A stretch of DNA of 64,000 nt from Mycolicibacterium peregrinum. Its GTDB lineage: Bacteria; Actinomycetota; Actinomycetes; Mycobacteriales; Mycobacteriaceae. The position numbers and the translations under genes are program-made. The notes beneath the pieces are model-generated. The model was not told the DNA's origin. It saw only the letters and a list, made by a program, of their open reading frames with translations, and did not search any database. Numbering within the stretch: position 1 is the stretch's first letter; every line of letters begins with the position of its first letter. The stretch covers positions 1 to 64,000 of the forward strand of contig NZ_LZSY01000080.1 of the NCBI RefSeq assembly GCF_001665625.1, read 5' to 3'. This document shows, one piece after another, positions 26,100-34,166 of this stretch.

Positions 26100-26696
26100 T
26101 TGCCGAAACAGGTCGACCACCGAGAACGCCGCGAAACCATCGCTCGCGCCCTGTGGCGGGTAGTGGATCAACGCGGGGTTCTGCGTCTGAGTCTGCGTGA
26201 GGTGGCGGCGGAGGCCGAGATGTCACACGGCCAACTCCAGCATTACTTCGCGAGTCGTCAGGAGTTGCTTTCTTTCGCGATGGACTTCGCTGCCGAACAG
26301 ACTGCTCAGCGAGTGGCGCGTGGTCTGGAGGCGCTCGGCGCGGTGCCGCATCCGCGAGACGTCCTGCGGTTGATACTCACCGAAATGCTGCCGCTGCATG
26401 ACGATGCGCGCGCGACGAGCCGAATGAATGCCGCTTACGTCCTCGAAGCACTGCACGACAACACGATTCGCGATCACACGCGCGAGGGTCTACGCCAGGG
26501 ACGGGAACAGGTCAAAGTGATCATCGCGCAAGCGATTACGGATGGGGAGATCGACTGTCATCGCGACGTGAACACCGAGACCGACCGCATCCTTGCATTG
26601 ACCGGCCTGACACCCGTTCTCGACCTGGAGGTCATCAATCCAGGGGAGGCCCTCGCCGCAATCGATCAGCATCTCCACGAACTCTTCACATCGTAG
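26100..26696 (+). CDS. TetR-family regulator
   Basis: 198 residues. HTH: LSLREVAAEAEMSHGQLQHYFASRQELL (residues about 25-55), then an all-helical ligand-binding domain ending near VINPGEALAAIDQHLHELF. The TTG at 26100 is preferred because AAAAGGGGG lies seven bases upstream; an ATG 27 bases earlier has no good site. Divergent from the alpha/beta hydrolase. Its last codons overlap the 3' end of a degenerate frame on the other strand. Confidence 0.8.
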   Translation: MPKQVDHRERRETIARALWRVVDQRGVLRLSLREVAAEAEMSHGQLQHYFASRQELLSFAMDFAAEQTAQRVARGLEALGAVPHPRDVLRLILTEMLPLHDDARATSRMNAAYVLEALHDNTIRDHTREGLRQGREQVKVIIAQAITDGEIDCHRDVNTETDRILALTGLTPVLDLEVINPGEALAAIDQHLHELFTS

Positions 26697-27076
26697 GGGT
26701 TGTCGCCCGGGAAACGGCTTTCGCCTGGACGTCCACCGAGTTTGCCGTTGTGTCCTGGAGAGAAGTCCGAATCATGGGGTCGACGAGGATTGTGACGGCA
26801 CAATGGGCGGTGGCGGCGGGAGTTGACCGGGGGAAGTTCGATGACGCGCTGCTTGAGGAAGCAGTCACCGGTGATGTTCACGATAGCGGCCTTTGACTGG
26901 CGCACGTTGAACTCGTAGCCGGCACCACGTATGTCGATGTCACGCCGCGAATCATCGTTGAACAACGAAGAGTCACCGGTAGCGCCGAACCTCGCAGCCT
27001 CGTCCCGGACGATGTCAGCGGCCGTCCTGAACTCATCACCGCTGAACAATCTGCCGAACTCAACTAGGTCCGACAA
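26686..27076 (-). pseudogene. Degenerate hypothetical gene with apparent frameshift
   Basis: From TTG 27076 a frame encodes SDLVEFGRLFSGDEF, TAADIVRDEAARFGATG and VRQSKAAIVNITGDCFL, which is protein-like. Around 26850 (a run of five C in the coding strand) coding character moves to the next frame, which reads HCAVTILVDPMIRTS and VDVQAKAVSR with GC-rich third positions and ends at 26686. No ATG start exists. This looks like a broken gene with one frameshift, or two overlapping pieces of an older gene. No family recognised. Confidence 0.35.
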
Positions 27077-27104
27077 CGGTTTCAGTGCGACGCTGCCGGA
27101 GTAG

Positions 27105-27296
27105 ATGGATCTCGACTATGTGCCGTCCATGTCTGATACCGACAGTGACATTTTGAAGTACGCGGGCATCACCATCAACGACAACGATTACGGGTGGTGC
27201 GGTCAAGACGTGGGAGGGCGCAATATTCTGGTACTCGTCCCACAAGTTGAGGGTGGCACGACTTATGTTGTGCTGCACCACATGGCATTCGACTAA
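27105..27296 (+). CDS. Small hypothetical protein in the repeat-bounded region
   Basis: 63 residues: acidic N-terminus (MDLDYVPSMSDTDSDILKYA), then GITINDNDYGWCGQDVGG and a hydrophobic beta-like C-terminal half (NILVLVPQVEGGTTYVVLHH). CCGGAG lies four to five bases upstream of the ATG. Third-position GC is lower than in neighbouring genes, which suggests transfer. The stop is 137 bases before the full repeat at 27433. No known family. Confidence 0.5.
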   Translation: MDLDYVPSMSDTDSDILKYAGITINDNDYGWCGQDVGGRNILVLVPQVEGGTTYVVLHHMAFD

Positions 27297-27432
27297 AGTG
27301 CCGATCGGCACGATTGGGTGCAGGTGGCATTGCAGCCGACAATGAGACTGCAACACCGGGACGGCGGGCGGAGAGTCTTGCAACGCAGCCGAAAGCGACG
27401 CGAGGAGCGGCGGCCGACAAGAGGCCAGTCAG

Positions 27433-27500
27433 TGATTCATCTGATGAAAACGGCGTAGTTTACGGGTAACCCGCCCATATTCGATTCCGCCTTACTTCTC
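27433..27500 (+). repeat. Full repeat copy B (putative recombinase site)
   Basis: Reads TGATTCATCTGATGAAAAC, then GGCGTAGTTTACGGGTAACC, then CGCCCATATTCGATTCCGCC and a diverged end. It contains two small palindromes, TTCATC-T-GATGAA and CGGGT-A-ACCCG, as expected for paired recombinase-binding arms. Homologous to copies at 28181 and 28973 in the same orientation. Confidence 0.65.
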
Positions 27501-27754
27501 GCTACAGGCAGCAGGAATGCGACAGGGGAGAGGCGCAGACTGCTGGCCAGCGGCCGGACCAGATCTTGTATCCCTCTGCGGCACGAGATAATTGCTGACT
27601 GCCCGGTTGGGTCTGCAGGAACTACAGCCTCAGTCCGTGACGAATGCGCATATCGCGACAGACGGGTGAATCGCTTCGTGGAAAGCAGTGACGGTCACTG
27701 GGGCAGCTCGCCGGATCGGCGCGTCGTAGGGGAAGGTTGCCGCATTATGAAGGT

Positions 27755-27964
27755 TCACGCGACACTGCTGACGATCGCGATAACCAGCCCAACCAGAGTC
27801 AGCACGCCGACCATCACCGCGGCAGCAATCGCCCTGCCTCGGCGGTGCCGGCGTGCGTCGTAGATCGCCACCGCGATGCCGGCGAAGATCAACGCTGCAT
27901 AGGCCGCCAGCCCCACCGTCAGCGCCGCCGTTGACGCGGCGCTGGCCAGGGTCACGTTGTGCAC
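27755..27964 (-). CDS. Small two-helix membrane protein
   Basis: 69 residues from a GTG: two hydrophobic helices, ALTVGLAAYAALIFAGIAVA and IAAAVMVGVLTLVGLVIAIV, joined by a short basic loop YDARRHRRGR. This is a hairpin topology with the loop on the cytosolic side. The size and design recall small membrane effectors or accessory subunits, but no family is recognised. It is the only clear gene between repeats B and C, on the strand opposite to the repeats' orientation. Confidence 0.55.
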   Translation of the reverse strand: MHNVTLASAASTAALTVGLAAYAALIFAGIAVAIYDARRHRRGRAIAAAVMVGVLTLVGLVIAIVSSVA

Positions 27965-28180
27965 GCCGTGAGCTTACGGCGCGAACGGAAGCGTCGCGCA
28001 TTCGATCCTGTCGTATTCCTGCAGCGGTGGAGTGCCGCGCTCGGTCCGGCGTCGAGCAGGACGCGCCACTCGGGAGCTGCGAGGTCAAGCTGGCCCACAA
28101 ACGCGGCAGAACAACGACTTTCGGCCTAATGTGCCCGGGTAGCGGTGGTGCTGAGCCGCCGGAGTGGATCAGGCGGGAGT

Positions 28181-28245
28181 TGATTCATCCGATTAAGATG
28201 TAGGACTTTACTGGTAACCCGTCATATTCGATTCCGCCGTATTCC
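28181..28245 (+). repeat. Full repeat copy C (putative recombinase site)
   Basis: Reads TGATTCATCCGATTAAGATG, TAGGACTTTACTGGTAACCC, GTCATATTCGATTCCGCCGT, ATTCC. Shares the left, middle and right blocks with B and D; variable bases are concentrated between the left palindrome and TTTAC. Confidence 0.65.
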
Positions 28246-28259
28246 CGGGGGTGTAGGCG

Positions 28260-28391
28260 ATGAATCACGATGGGCGGGGCGGCGAGGCGCCGTTGCGGTT
28301 CACGCAGCCGTGTGGAGTGGAAGTCCGCGTAGAAGTAGGCGACCTGCTGGCATCAACCACTAGAAGTCGCTCGTCAAGGAGTCCTGCCTGA
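28260..28391 (+). CDS. Possible small ORF directly after repeat C
   Basis: 43 codons beginning at ATG 28260, with GGGGGTG six bases upstream. It starts 15 bases after the end of repeat C. The product is polar, with PLRFTQPCGVEVRVEVGDLL followed by a Ser/Arg tail. The next gene begins 14 bases after its stop, so the two could be a small operon. No family recognised; may be spurious. Confidence 0.3.
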   Translation: MNHDGRGGEAPLRFTQPCGVEVRVEVGDLLASTTRSRSSRSPA

Positions 28392-28405
28392 GGCACGATC
28401 GAGGC

Positions 28406-28888
28406 GTGCAGTTCACATATCCCTCGTGGGTCGAGAGCCTCGACTTTTTGAGGAACCGCCTCGGTATTCCTGCTGCCCTGAGCAATGCGACAACACTTGT
28501 CGCAGCACGCGAGCGCTGGGGGCAGCACGTTTACTGTCGTACGTCGAAGCACGACCTGCTGTTCACTGTGCCCGGAGACACGTTCCCGTTCACCGCTTCG
28601 GTGGTAGTTCACGTGGACGGTTCGCGCCATGTTGTCCGCCGGACGGCGGGTGGCGATGTTCATGAGGCTGAGTGCACGGCCGCCGACATCGATCGCGTGG
28701 TGGATGAAGCACTTGAAGCGCTGCTCGCTCCTGCTCAAGTGTGCCGCGCATGCGGAGAACTATCCGCCAGCGCGCACTTCGCCGCGGTGTTCGAGCGGAT
28801 GCACTACGTGTGCTTCCACTTCGAGTACGAGCACGGCGATACTGACCGCGATCAGACCTGCGAGGTACCCGGTTGCCCAGTCGTATGA
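28406..28888 (+). CDS. Hypothetical protein with C-terminal Cys-rich metal-site-like tail
   Basis: 160 residues from a GTG start. The first 110 residues are mixed alpha/beta (FTYPSWVESLDFLRNRLGI, VVVHVDGSRHVVRR, DIDRVVDEALEALL). The last 50 contain CRACGELSASAHF, HYVCFHFEYEH and CEVPGCPV: four to five Cys with several His, likely a zinc-binding tail. No known family. It is the main gene between repeats C and D. Confidence 0.55.
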   Translation: MQFTYPSWVESLDFLRNRLGIPAALSNATTLVAARERWGQHVYCRTSKHDLLFTVPGDTFPFTASVVVHVDGSRHVVRRTAGGDVHEAECTAADIDRVVDEALEALLAPAQVCRACGELSASAHFAAVFERMHYVCFHFEYEHGDTDRDQTCEVPGCPVV

Positions 28889-29210
28889 GGTCAATTCACC
28901 GGCCCTTCGTCCGCCAGATTTTTGAGAAGACCGCCAGATATAGCGAGACCGGGCAGGATGCTGGGCCAGGGCTGATTCATCAAACGAAAACGAAGACTTT
29001 TACTGGTAACCCTCCGTATTCGATTCCGCCGTATTCCTCGCTGAACGACGGTGCGGTGAGATCCCGAGAACAGTCCGGCGGAGGTGATTGAGCGGTCCCG
29101 TCGCCACTGCGATGCAACGAAGATGGCATGAATGCCCGACCGGTGTCTCGTTTGCTGGATGCGCAGTTTCCGACCCGGCTATCGAATTCGGCTTGAAAAG
29201 TTCTTAGGCA
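28889..29210. other. Non-coding gap holding repeat D
   Basis: 322 bases between a rightward hypothetical gene and the convergent SDR gene. It holds repeat D (28973-29037). The remaining DNA shows no convincing ORF or hairpin on either strand. Confidence 0.6.
28973..29037 (+). repeat. Full repeat copy D (putative recombinase site)
   Basis: Reads TGATTCATCAAACGAAAACG, AAGACTTTTACTGGTAACCC, TCCGTATTCGATTCCGCCGT, ATTCC. The right block ATTCGATTCCGCCGTATTCC is identical to copy C. It is the left border of the 10.9-kb module that carries the recombinase genes. Confidence 0.65.
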
Positions 29211-30032
29211 CTATTTTTTGGCTTGCTGCATCATGTCGAGCATGTGGTTGCGTCGTTCGTTGGTGAGATAGGCGGCGGCGGAGAACCATCCGCCGTCCAC
29301 GACGATGTCGGTGCCCGTGATGTAGGAAGATTCGTCGCTGGCAAGAAACAGCGCTGTGTTGGCGATTTCTTCTGGTTCGCCCATGCGGCGCAGCAGCACG
29401 GTGTCGTTCATCTGCTGGTCGACCACGGCCTTGAGCGCGGGGTTGGATTGCATGGGGGCTGTCATCTTGGTTTTGATGAATCCGGGTTGTATGACGTTGC
29501 AGCGGATGCCCCAGTCTGCGTAGATGTAGGCCGCTGAGCGGGACAGACCTTCCAATGCCCACTTGGATGAGGAGTAGGCAGTGGAGAAGGTTCCTGAAAG
29601 TCCGCCGACGGAACCGATATTGACGATCGAGCCGCCACCGGAGTCGCGGATCAGCGGTGCGCAGGTCTTCATGCCGACCATGGTGGCGGTGACGTTGATT
29701 TCGAAAACCTTGTTCCAGGCATCGAGGTCGACGTCGGGGAGCATGACGAGATCGTTGCTTCCGACGACATTCATCAGGATGTGCAATCCACCGAACTGAT
29801 CCTTGGCCTGCTGGACTGCTGCCTCCCACTGTTCGTGCGCGGTAATGTCCAGGGACACAAACGCTGCCTTGCCGCCGGCGTCGGTGATCTCCTGCACGAT
29901 CGGGTCGGCTAGTTCTTGGTGACGCGCGGCCACCAGAACAGCTGCGCCTTCCTTGGCGAACAGGCGGGCCGACGCGCCGCCCATACCGCCGGTAGCGCCG
30001 GTGACCAATGCAACCTTGCCTTCAAGCCTCAC
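29211..30032 (-). CDS. Short-chain dehydrogenase/reductase
   Basis: 273 residues of a classical SDR. Cofactor motif VALVTGATGGMGGASARLF (TGxxxGxG), NVVG after ILM, catalytic Ser in IVNIGSVGGLSG and catalytic YSSSK in FSTAYSSSKWALEGL, then IQPGFIKT. The GTG start has AGGAGGT six bases upstream. Ends the leftward operon that begins at the Dabb gene (36023). Substrate unknown; pairing with the deazaflavin reductase and exporter genes suggests modification of a quinone, ketone or antibiotic-like compound. Confidence 0.88.
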   Translation of the reverse strand: MRLEGKVALVTGATGGMGGASARLFAKEGAAVLVAARHQELADPIVQEITDAGGKAAFVSLDITAHEQWEAAVQQAKDQFGGLHILMNVVGSNDLVMLPDVDLDAWNKVFEINVTATMVGMKTCAPLIRDSGGGSIVNIGSVGGLSGTFSTAYSSSKWALEGLSRSAAYIYADWGIRCNVIQPGFIKTKMTAPMQSNPALKAVVDQQMNDTVLLRRMGEPEEIANTALFLASDESSYITGTDIVVDGGWFSAAAYLTNERRNHMLDMMQQAKK

Positions 30033-30063
30033 TTCTGACCTCCTGATCGTTGGGATTCGAGAG

Positions 30064-30447
30064 TTATTGCTGCACAGTGGTATCGAACTGGAGGAAGCCG
30101 CGCACCCCCATCCCGCGCATCATTGCGGCTACGGGCTTGGGTAACTGCTCTAAACCTTCGTCACCGAGGTGTCGTGGGTTGGCGATCGTATATCGCTTGC
30201 CCGCACGAGCCATCTGTCCGTGGCCGACCGTCAAGAGATTCTGCGCCCATTGAGGGCTGTCGCTGTAGGCGTAGGCGGCGATGTACCCGCCGGGGACGGG
30301 GTAGGCCTGGACCGGGCTGGCGTAGGGGTTTCCGCTTTTCCGCCCTGTGTGATGCAGTACTGCCAGGGGTGGCAGGTATCCGGCGACCGGCCGCAGGACG
30401 GGGTTGAGGTAGCGCGGCAGGACGCGCAGTGGTCGTGGCAGTGGCAT
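30064..30447 (-). CDS. Deazaflavin-dependent nitroreductase-family protein
   Basis: 127 residues. LAVLHHTGRKSGNPYASPVQAYPV is the Ddn-family F420-phosphate-binding core (TGRKSG), followed by GGYIAAYAYSDSPQWAQNLL and GHGQMARAGKRY. Shorter than the chromosomal paralogue at 12755, lacking the N-terminal extension. GGAGGG precedes the ATG. Lies between the SDR and ABC permease genes in the leftward operon. Confidence 0.82.
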   Translation of the reverse strand: MPLPRPLRVLPRYLNPVLRPVAGYLPPLAVLHHTGRKSGNPYASPVQAYPVPGGYIAAYAYSDSPQWAQNLLTVGHGQMARAGKRYTIANPRHLGDEGLEQLPKPVAAMMRGMGVRGFLQFDTTVQQ

Positions 30448-30485
30448 GGTGCCCTCCGTTCGGGTTACGTTCGGTGCCAGTCTGT

Positions 30486-32072
30486 TCAGGCGATGTCGCG
30501 TCTACGAAATCCGGCGAAGGCAACGACGGTCAGTAGGCCGAACACCACGGCGACTATCGCCAGGCTGGTCCAGTGCGGGGATGCGGTGATGTTGGGGACG
30601 TGGTGTAGCGGGCTGATCGACAGCGCCCATTCGGGCAGTTTGAAGGTGGGACCGAGGATGGTCAGGCCGAAGGCGGCAATGATGGCTCCCCAGCCGGCCA
30701 GCCGTATCGCGGGCCGGGCACCGACGGCAGCCGCGCCTACGGCGATCAGCGTCCACACCGCCGGAATGGTGACGGCTGCTTGGGCGAGCACGTCGCCGAA
30801 GGCGATACCGGTGCTGGCGGCGACCAGGCCTATGACGCTGGCGGCGATGAGCAGGCAGACCGCGGGTGTCAGGTAGGCGATGACGAGGTTGGAGGCCAGG
30901 TAGGTCGGCCGACGCAGCGCCCCGGCGAGCAGAGGTTCGACGCGGAAGTTGTTCTCCTCGATAATGATCCGGTTGACGATCTGGACGCCGGCAATCGCGG
31001 CGATCAGCCCGATCATCTGCAGCAGGGTCACCAGGAACGCGAACGTTAGGTTCGAGGCGTCACCTCCTCCGGCGGCCAGCACACCGGTCAGGGAGGTGTT
31101 GGTGGCGAGCAGGTCGGTGATGGAGGTGGCCAGGTAGCCGAAGATGACCCCCAGCCCGGCGAACGCGATCAGCCAGGTGATCAGCGAGCCGCGATTGAGG
31201 CGTATCGCCAGACCCCAGACGTTGGCGACGGTGCCTCCGCGGGCGGGTCCGGGCCGTCCCGCGATGATGCCGGCCCCGTAGTCTCGGCGGGCGTCCAGCG
31301 CGAACCCGACACCGATTAGTACGAGTGCCAACGCCAGCGCGAGCAACAAGGGCCAGGGATTGTTGTCGGTGGCGGGCCGGACGTGTTCGAGCCAGCCGAA
31401 CGGGGTGGCCCAGGACGCCCAGTCGGGGGCGTCGATAGTGTCGATGAATCCACGCAGCACGAAGCAGATCCCCAGGACGGCGATGGCGATGCTGCTGGCC
31501 GAGCGGGCCTCGGAGCCCAGCTGCACCGCGACGGCGGCGACACCGGTGAACATCAACCCCGACGCGGTGAACGTGGCCGCCAACAACAGGGAGGGCACCA
31601 CCGCGCCGCCGACGGCGATGGTCACCACAAAGCACACGACTCCGACCGCGAATGAGGCGAGGCTGGGCAGGGCAACCGAGACAGCCAGCCGGGCTTGGCG
31701 GCCCATCACCCCGGAGGCCAGCAGTTCAGCTTGCCCGGAGTCCTCATCGGCGCGGCTGGTCGCCACCACGGTGAGGATCGCCATCAGTGCGGTGAAAAAC
31801 GTGCCCAACGCGCCGGAGCGCCACGCGTTGAACCCGTCGTTGGTGAGCAGGTCACGGGCGGGTCCGAAGATCAGCGACAGCGCCGGGTTGGCCCCGAGCG
31901 CACCGGCGAGTTGTTGGCGGTCGGCCAGGTCGGGAAACACCAACCGGTAGGCCAGGATTGACGAAGCCGACAGGGCGGTGACACCGAGGATCCAGGGGGC
32001 AATACTGCGGGCGTTGGTCCTGGCGGTGACCGGCAGCAGCGTCCGAGCCCCGGTGACTGCACTCATAGTCAT
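30486..32072 (-). CDS. ABC exporter permease (polyketide/multidrug type)
   Basis: 528 residues with about 12 transmembrane helices in two similar halves. Features such as ILAYRLVFPDLADRQQLA, GPARDLLTNDGFNAWRSG and DEDSGQAELLASGVMGRQARL are typical of the actinobacterial ABC-2 exporters annotated for polyketide antibiotics or tetronasin. The ATG overlaps the ATPase stop codon (ATGA), so the two are translationally coupled. Likely exports a hydrophobic toxic compound. Good length and no visible defects. Confidence 0.85.
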   Translation of the reverse strand: MTMSAVTGARTLLPVTARTNARSIAPWILGVTALSASSILAYRLVFPDLADRQQLAGALGANPALSLIFGPARDLLTNDGFNAWRSGALGTFFTALMAILTVVATSRADEDSGQAELLASGVMGRQARLAVSVALPSLASFAVGVVCFVVTIAVGGAVVPSLLLAATFTASGLMFTGVAAVAVQLGSEARSASSIAIAVLGICFVLRGFIDTIDAPDWASWATPFGWLEHVRPATDNNPWPLLLALALALVLIGVGFALDARRDYGAGIIAGRPGPARGGTVANVWGLAIRLNRGSLITWLIAFAGLGVIFGYLATSITDLLATNTSLTGVLAAGGGDASNLTFAFLVTLLQMIGLIAAIAGVQIVNRIIIEENNFRVEPLLAGALRRPTYLASNLVIAYLTPAVCLLIAASVIGLVAASTGIAFGDVLAQAAVTIPAVWTLIAVGAAAVGARPAIRLAGWGAIIAAFGLTILGPTFKLPEWALSISPLHHVPNITASPHWTSLAIVAVVFGLLTVVAFAGFRRRDIA

Positions 32073-32974
32073 GGCTGTCCGGTGGTGGTGTACTGCTGCA
32101 GGAACAGGTCTTCCAGCGAGGGCGGGGTCACGGTCAGGTTGGTCATGTCGTAGCGCACGAGGTCAGCCATCGCAGCGTTGATCTGGCCGTTGTCGACCGT
32201 GGCGGTGAAGCGGTTGCCGTCCAGTCGGGGGTAGCGGATACCGCGCAGTTCCCGCAGATCCCGCGGCGGCCTACCCAGGGTGGCGGTGATGGTGGCGCGG
32301 GTCTGCCCGCGCAACTCGTCGAGGGATCCGGTCTGCACCACCCGGCCGGAACGGATGATGCTGACTCGGTCGGCCAGCGCTTCGACCTCACTCATGATGT
32401 GACTCGACAGCAACACGGTGCGCCCACGGGCTTTATCGTTGGCGATCTCCTGCTGAAAGACGGCCTCCATCAACGGATCCAATCCCGAGGTGGGTTCATC
32501 GAGGATGAGCAGCTCCACATCAGAGGACAGCGCGGCGATGATGGCGACTTTCTGGCGGTTGCCTTTGGAGTACTGCCGGCCGCGTTTGGTGGGGTCGAGT
32601 TCGAACCGCTCGATCAACTCCGCGCGGCGAGCCTCGTTCAGCCCGCCACGCAGGTTGCCGAGCAGGTCGATGGCCTCTCCGCCAGACAAACTGGGCCACA
32701 ACACCACATCGCCGGGCACATACGCCAGCCGGCGGTGAAGTTCGACGACGTCACGCCACGGATCCCCACCGAGCAGCGATAGCGTGCCGGCGTTGCGGCG
32801 CAATAGGCCCAACAGCACGCGGATGGTCGTGGACTTCCCGGCCCCGTTCGGGCCAAGAAAGCCATGGACCTCCCCTTGGGAGACGGTGAGACTCAATCCG
32901 TCCAGGGCGGTGAACGCCCCGAATTTCTTGACCAGGCCCTCGATGTGGATCGCGGACAGGCGGTGTCCGGTCAT
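32069..32974 (-). CDS. ABC exporter ATP-binding protein
   Basis: 301 residues. Walker A FLGPNGAGKSTTIRVLLGLL (near residue 42), signature-region YSKGNRQKVAIIAAL (the LSGGQ position is YSKGN, as in DrrA/CcmA-type exporters), Walker B LLILDEPTSGLDPL, H-loop VLLSSHIMSEVEALADRV. The C-terminal extension with PPSLEDLFLQQY is typical of DrrA-type ATPases. Partner of the permease downstream; expressed in the same leftward operon, 22 bases after the HXXEE gene. Confidence 0.9.
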   Translation of the reverse strand: MTGHRLSAIHIEGLVKKFGAFTALDGLSLTVSQGEVHGFLGPNGAGKSTTIRVLLGLLRRNAGTLSLLGGDPWRDVVELHRRLAYVPGDVVLWPSLSGGEAIDLLGNLRGGLNEARRAELIERFELDPTKRGRQYSKGNRQKVAIIAALSSDVELLILDEPTSGLDPLMEAVFQQEIANDKARGRTVLLSSHIMSEVEALADRVSIIRSGRVVQTGSLDELRGQTRATITATLGRPPRDLRELRGIRYPRLDGNRFTATVDNGQINAAMADLVRYDMTNLTVTPPSLEDLFLQQYTTTGQP

Positions 32975-32996
32975 GTGGTCCCCTGTCGTGGTGTGG

Positions 32997-33728
32997 TCAT
33001 GCCGCAGCGGGTGCGGTCGCGGGTCGCGGAGGCCATTTGCGGCCGGCCAACCACGGCAACAGCAACAGCAGCACCGGGTCGATGGCTTGGATGACGATCG
33101 CTGCCGGCAGCGAGACGGTGCCGTGTGACAGTCCGAGCAGTAGCGCCAGCAGAATCGCCTGGGCCAGGATTGAGGCGATCAGGATAGCGGCCAGGACCGG
33201 GTAGGCCAGCAGCTTGTTCTTACCGAAGAAGATGACGAACACCCACACCGACAACGGAATGAAAATCACTGTGGCGGTCAATGTTCCCGGTGAGTAACCC
33301 ATCGGGGTGAACATGCCGCCGATGTGGCTCAGTGCGTTGGTGAACAACAGACCGACCCCGGTCAGCCCGACCGCCGGGTTGCGGCGGCACCACAGCGCGG
33401 CGATCGGCAGCACAACCCAGATGAACGGAATATTGACCGCGACAAAGAACGACGGCACCAGTGGGCAACCATCCACGGAGTCGAAACCGTATTGGGCACA
33501 TGCGGTGACCGGGAAGTGGAAAGCGCGGCCTTTGGCGTCGATGCCGTATTCCTCGAAGTTGTGCAGCAGGTAAGCCACCACCATCAGCCACGCCAGCCAC
33601 ACCGGATCCCGCCACCGCGAAACACCTACACGGTCACGGAACGTGTCGGTGAAGAACAACAGCAGGAGCAGGACGGTCGCTGCACCCAGGCCGACTGAGC
33701 TCCAATAGCGTTCAAACCACTCCCACAT
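32997..33728 (-). CDS. HXXEE-domain membrane protein
   Basis: 243 residues with six to seven transmembrane helices. The family motif is AYLLHNFEEYGID (HNFEE), followed by VNIPFIWVVLPIAALW and TNALSHIGGMFTPMGYSPGTLTA (a second conserved His). Function of the family is not established. Directly upstream of the exporter ATPase, so possibly part of the same transport or modification function. Confidence 0.75.
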   Translation of the reverse strand: MWEWFERYWSSVGLGAATVLLLLLFFTDTFRDRVGVSRWRDPVWLAWLMVVAYLLHNFEEYGIDAKGRAFHFPVTACAQYGFDSVDGCPLVPSFFVAVNIPFIWVVLPIAALWCRRNPAVGLTGVGLLFTNALSHIGGMFTPMGYSPGTLTATVIFIPLSVWVFVIFFGKNKLLAYPVLAAILIASILAQAILLALLLGLSHGTVSLPAAIVIQAIDPVLLLLLPWLAGRKWPPRPATAPAAA

Positions 33729-33755
33729 GGGAACGTCCCCTCCGGTCTGGGCTGT

Positions 33756-34166
33756 TCAGATCGGCAGCTGGTGCTGCTCGGCGGTGGGCGGCCGGGTGGC
33801 CCACCAGGTCGCGGCGGCCACCAACGCTTGCGCGGGGATGCGGGCGATGACCAGCTTGGGGTCCACGCCGAGTGCGCGCATCTGGTCGGGGTGGCGGGTC
33901 TGGGCGACCGCGGCCGGCAGGGTCGGCACCAACATCGCCAGGTTGGTCCACCGGGCCAGCCCGCGCAGTCGGGGGATGAACATGCTGATCCCGCCGACGA
34001 ACTGAATCACCGCGGTGACTGCGCTGATCGGTTTGCGCCACTTCGACATTGATTCCGGCACCAGGCTTTCGAAGAACTCGTGTTTGACGACGTGGGCGAT
34101 GCCGGCGCCGGTGAACGCCGTTCCCAGCACGATGCGGGCCGTGCGGGTCGGATCTGGTGTGGTCAT
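33756..34166 (-). CDS. DoxX-like membrane protein
   Basis: 136 residues, four transmembrane helices: ARIVLGTAFTGAGIAHVV, ISAVTAVIQFVGGISMFIP, NLAMLVPTLPAAVA and AQALVAAATWWA. The layout and the phrase FESLVPESMSKWRKP match small DoxX/DUF-type quinone-associated membrane proteins. The ATG overlaps the TetR stop codon by four bases, so it is translationally coupled. Confidence 0.65.
   Translation of the reverse strand: MTTPDPTRTARIVLGTAFTGAGIAHVVKHEFFESLVPESMSKWRKPISAVTAVIQFVGGISMFIPRLRGLARWTNLAMLVPTLPAAVAQTRHPDQMRALGVDPKLVIARIPAQALVAAATWWATRPPTAEQHQLPI

Noticed and set aside
27433..29037. Repeats B-D as a CRISPR array
   Set aside because: Only three copies, 65 bases long, spaced by about 750-790 bases with genes between; no cas genes.
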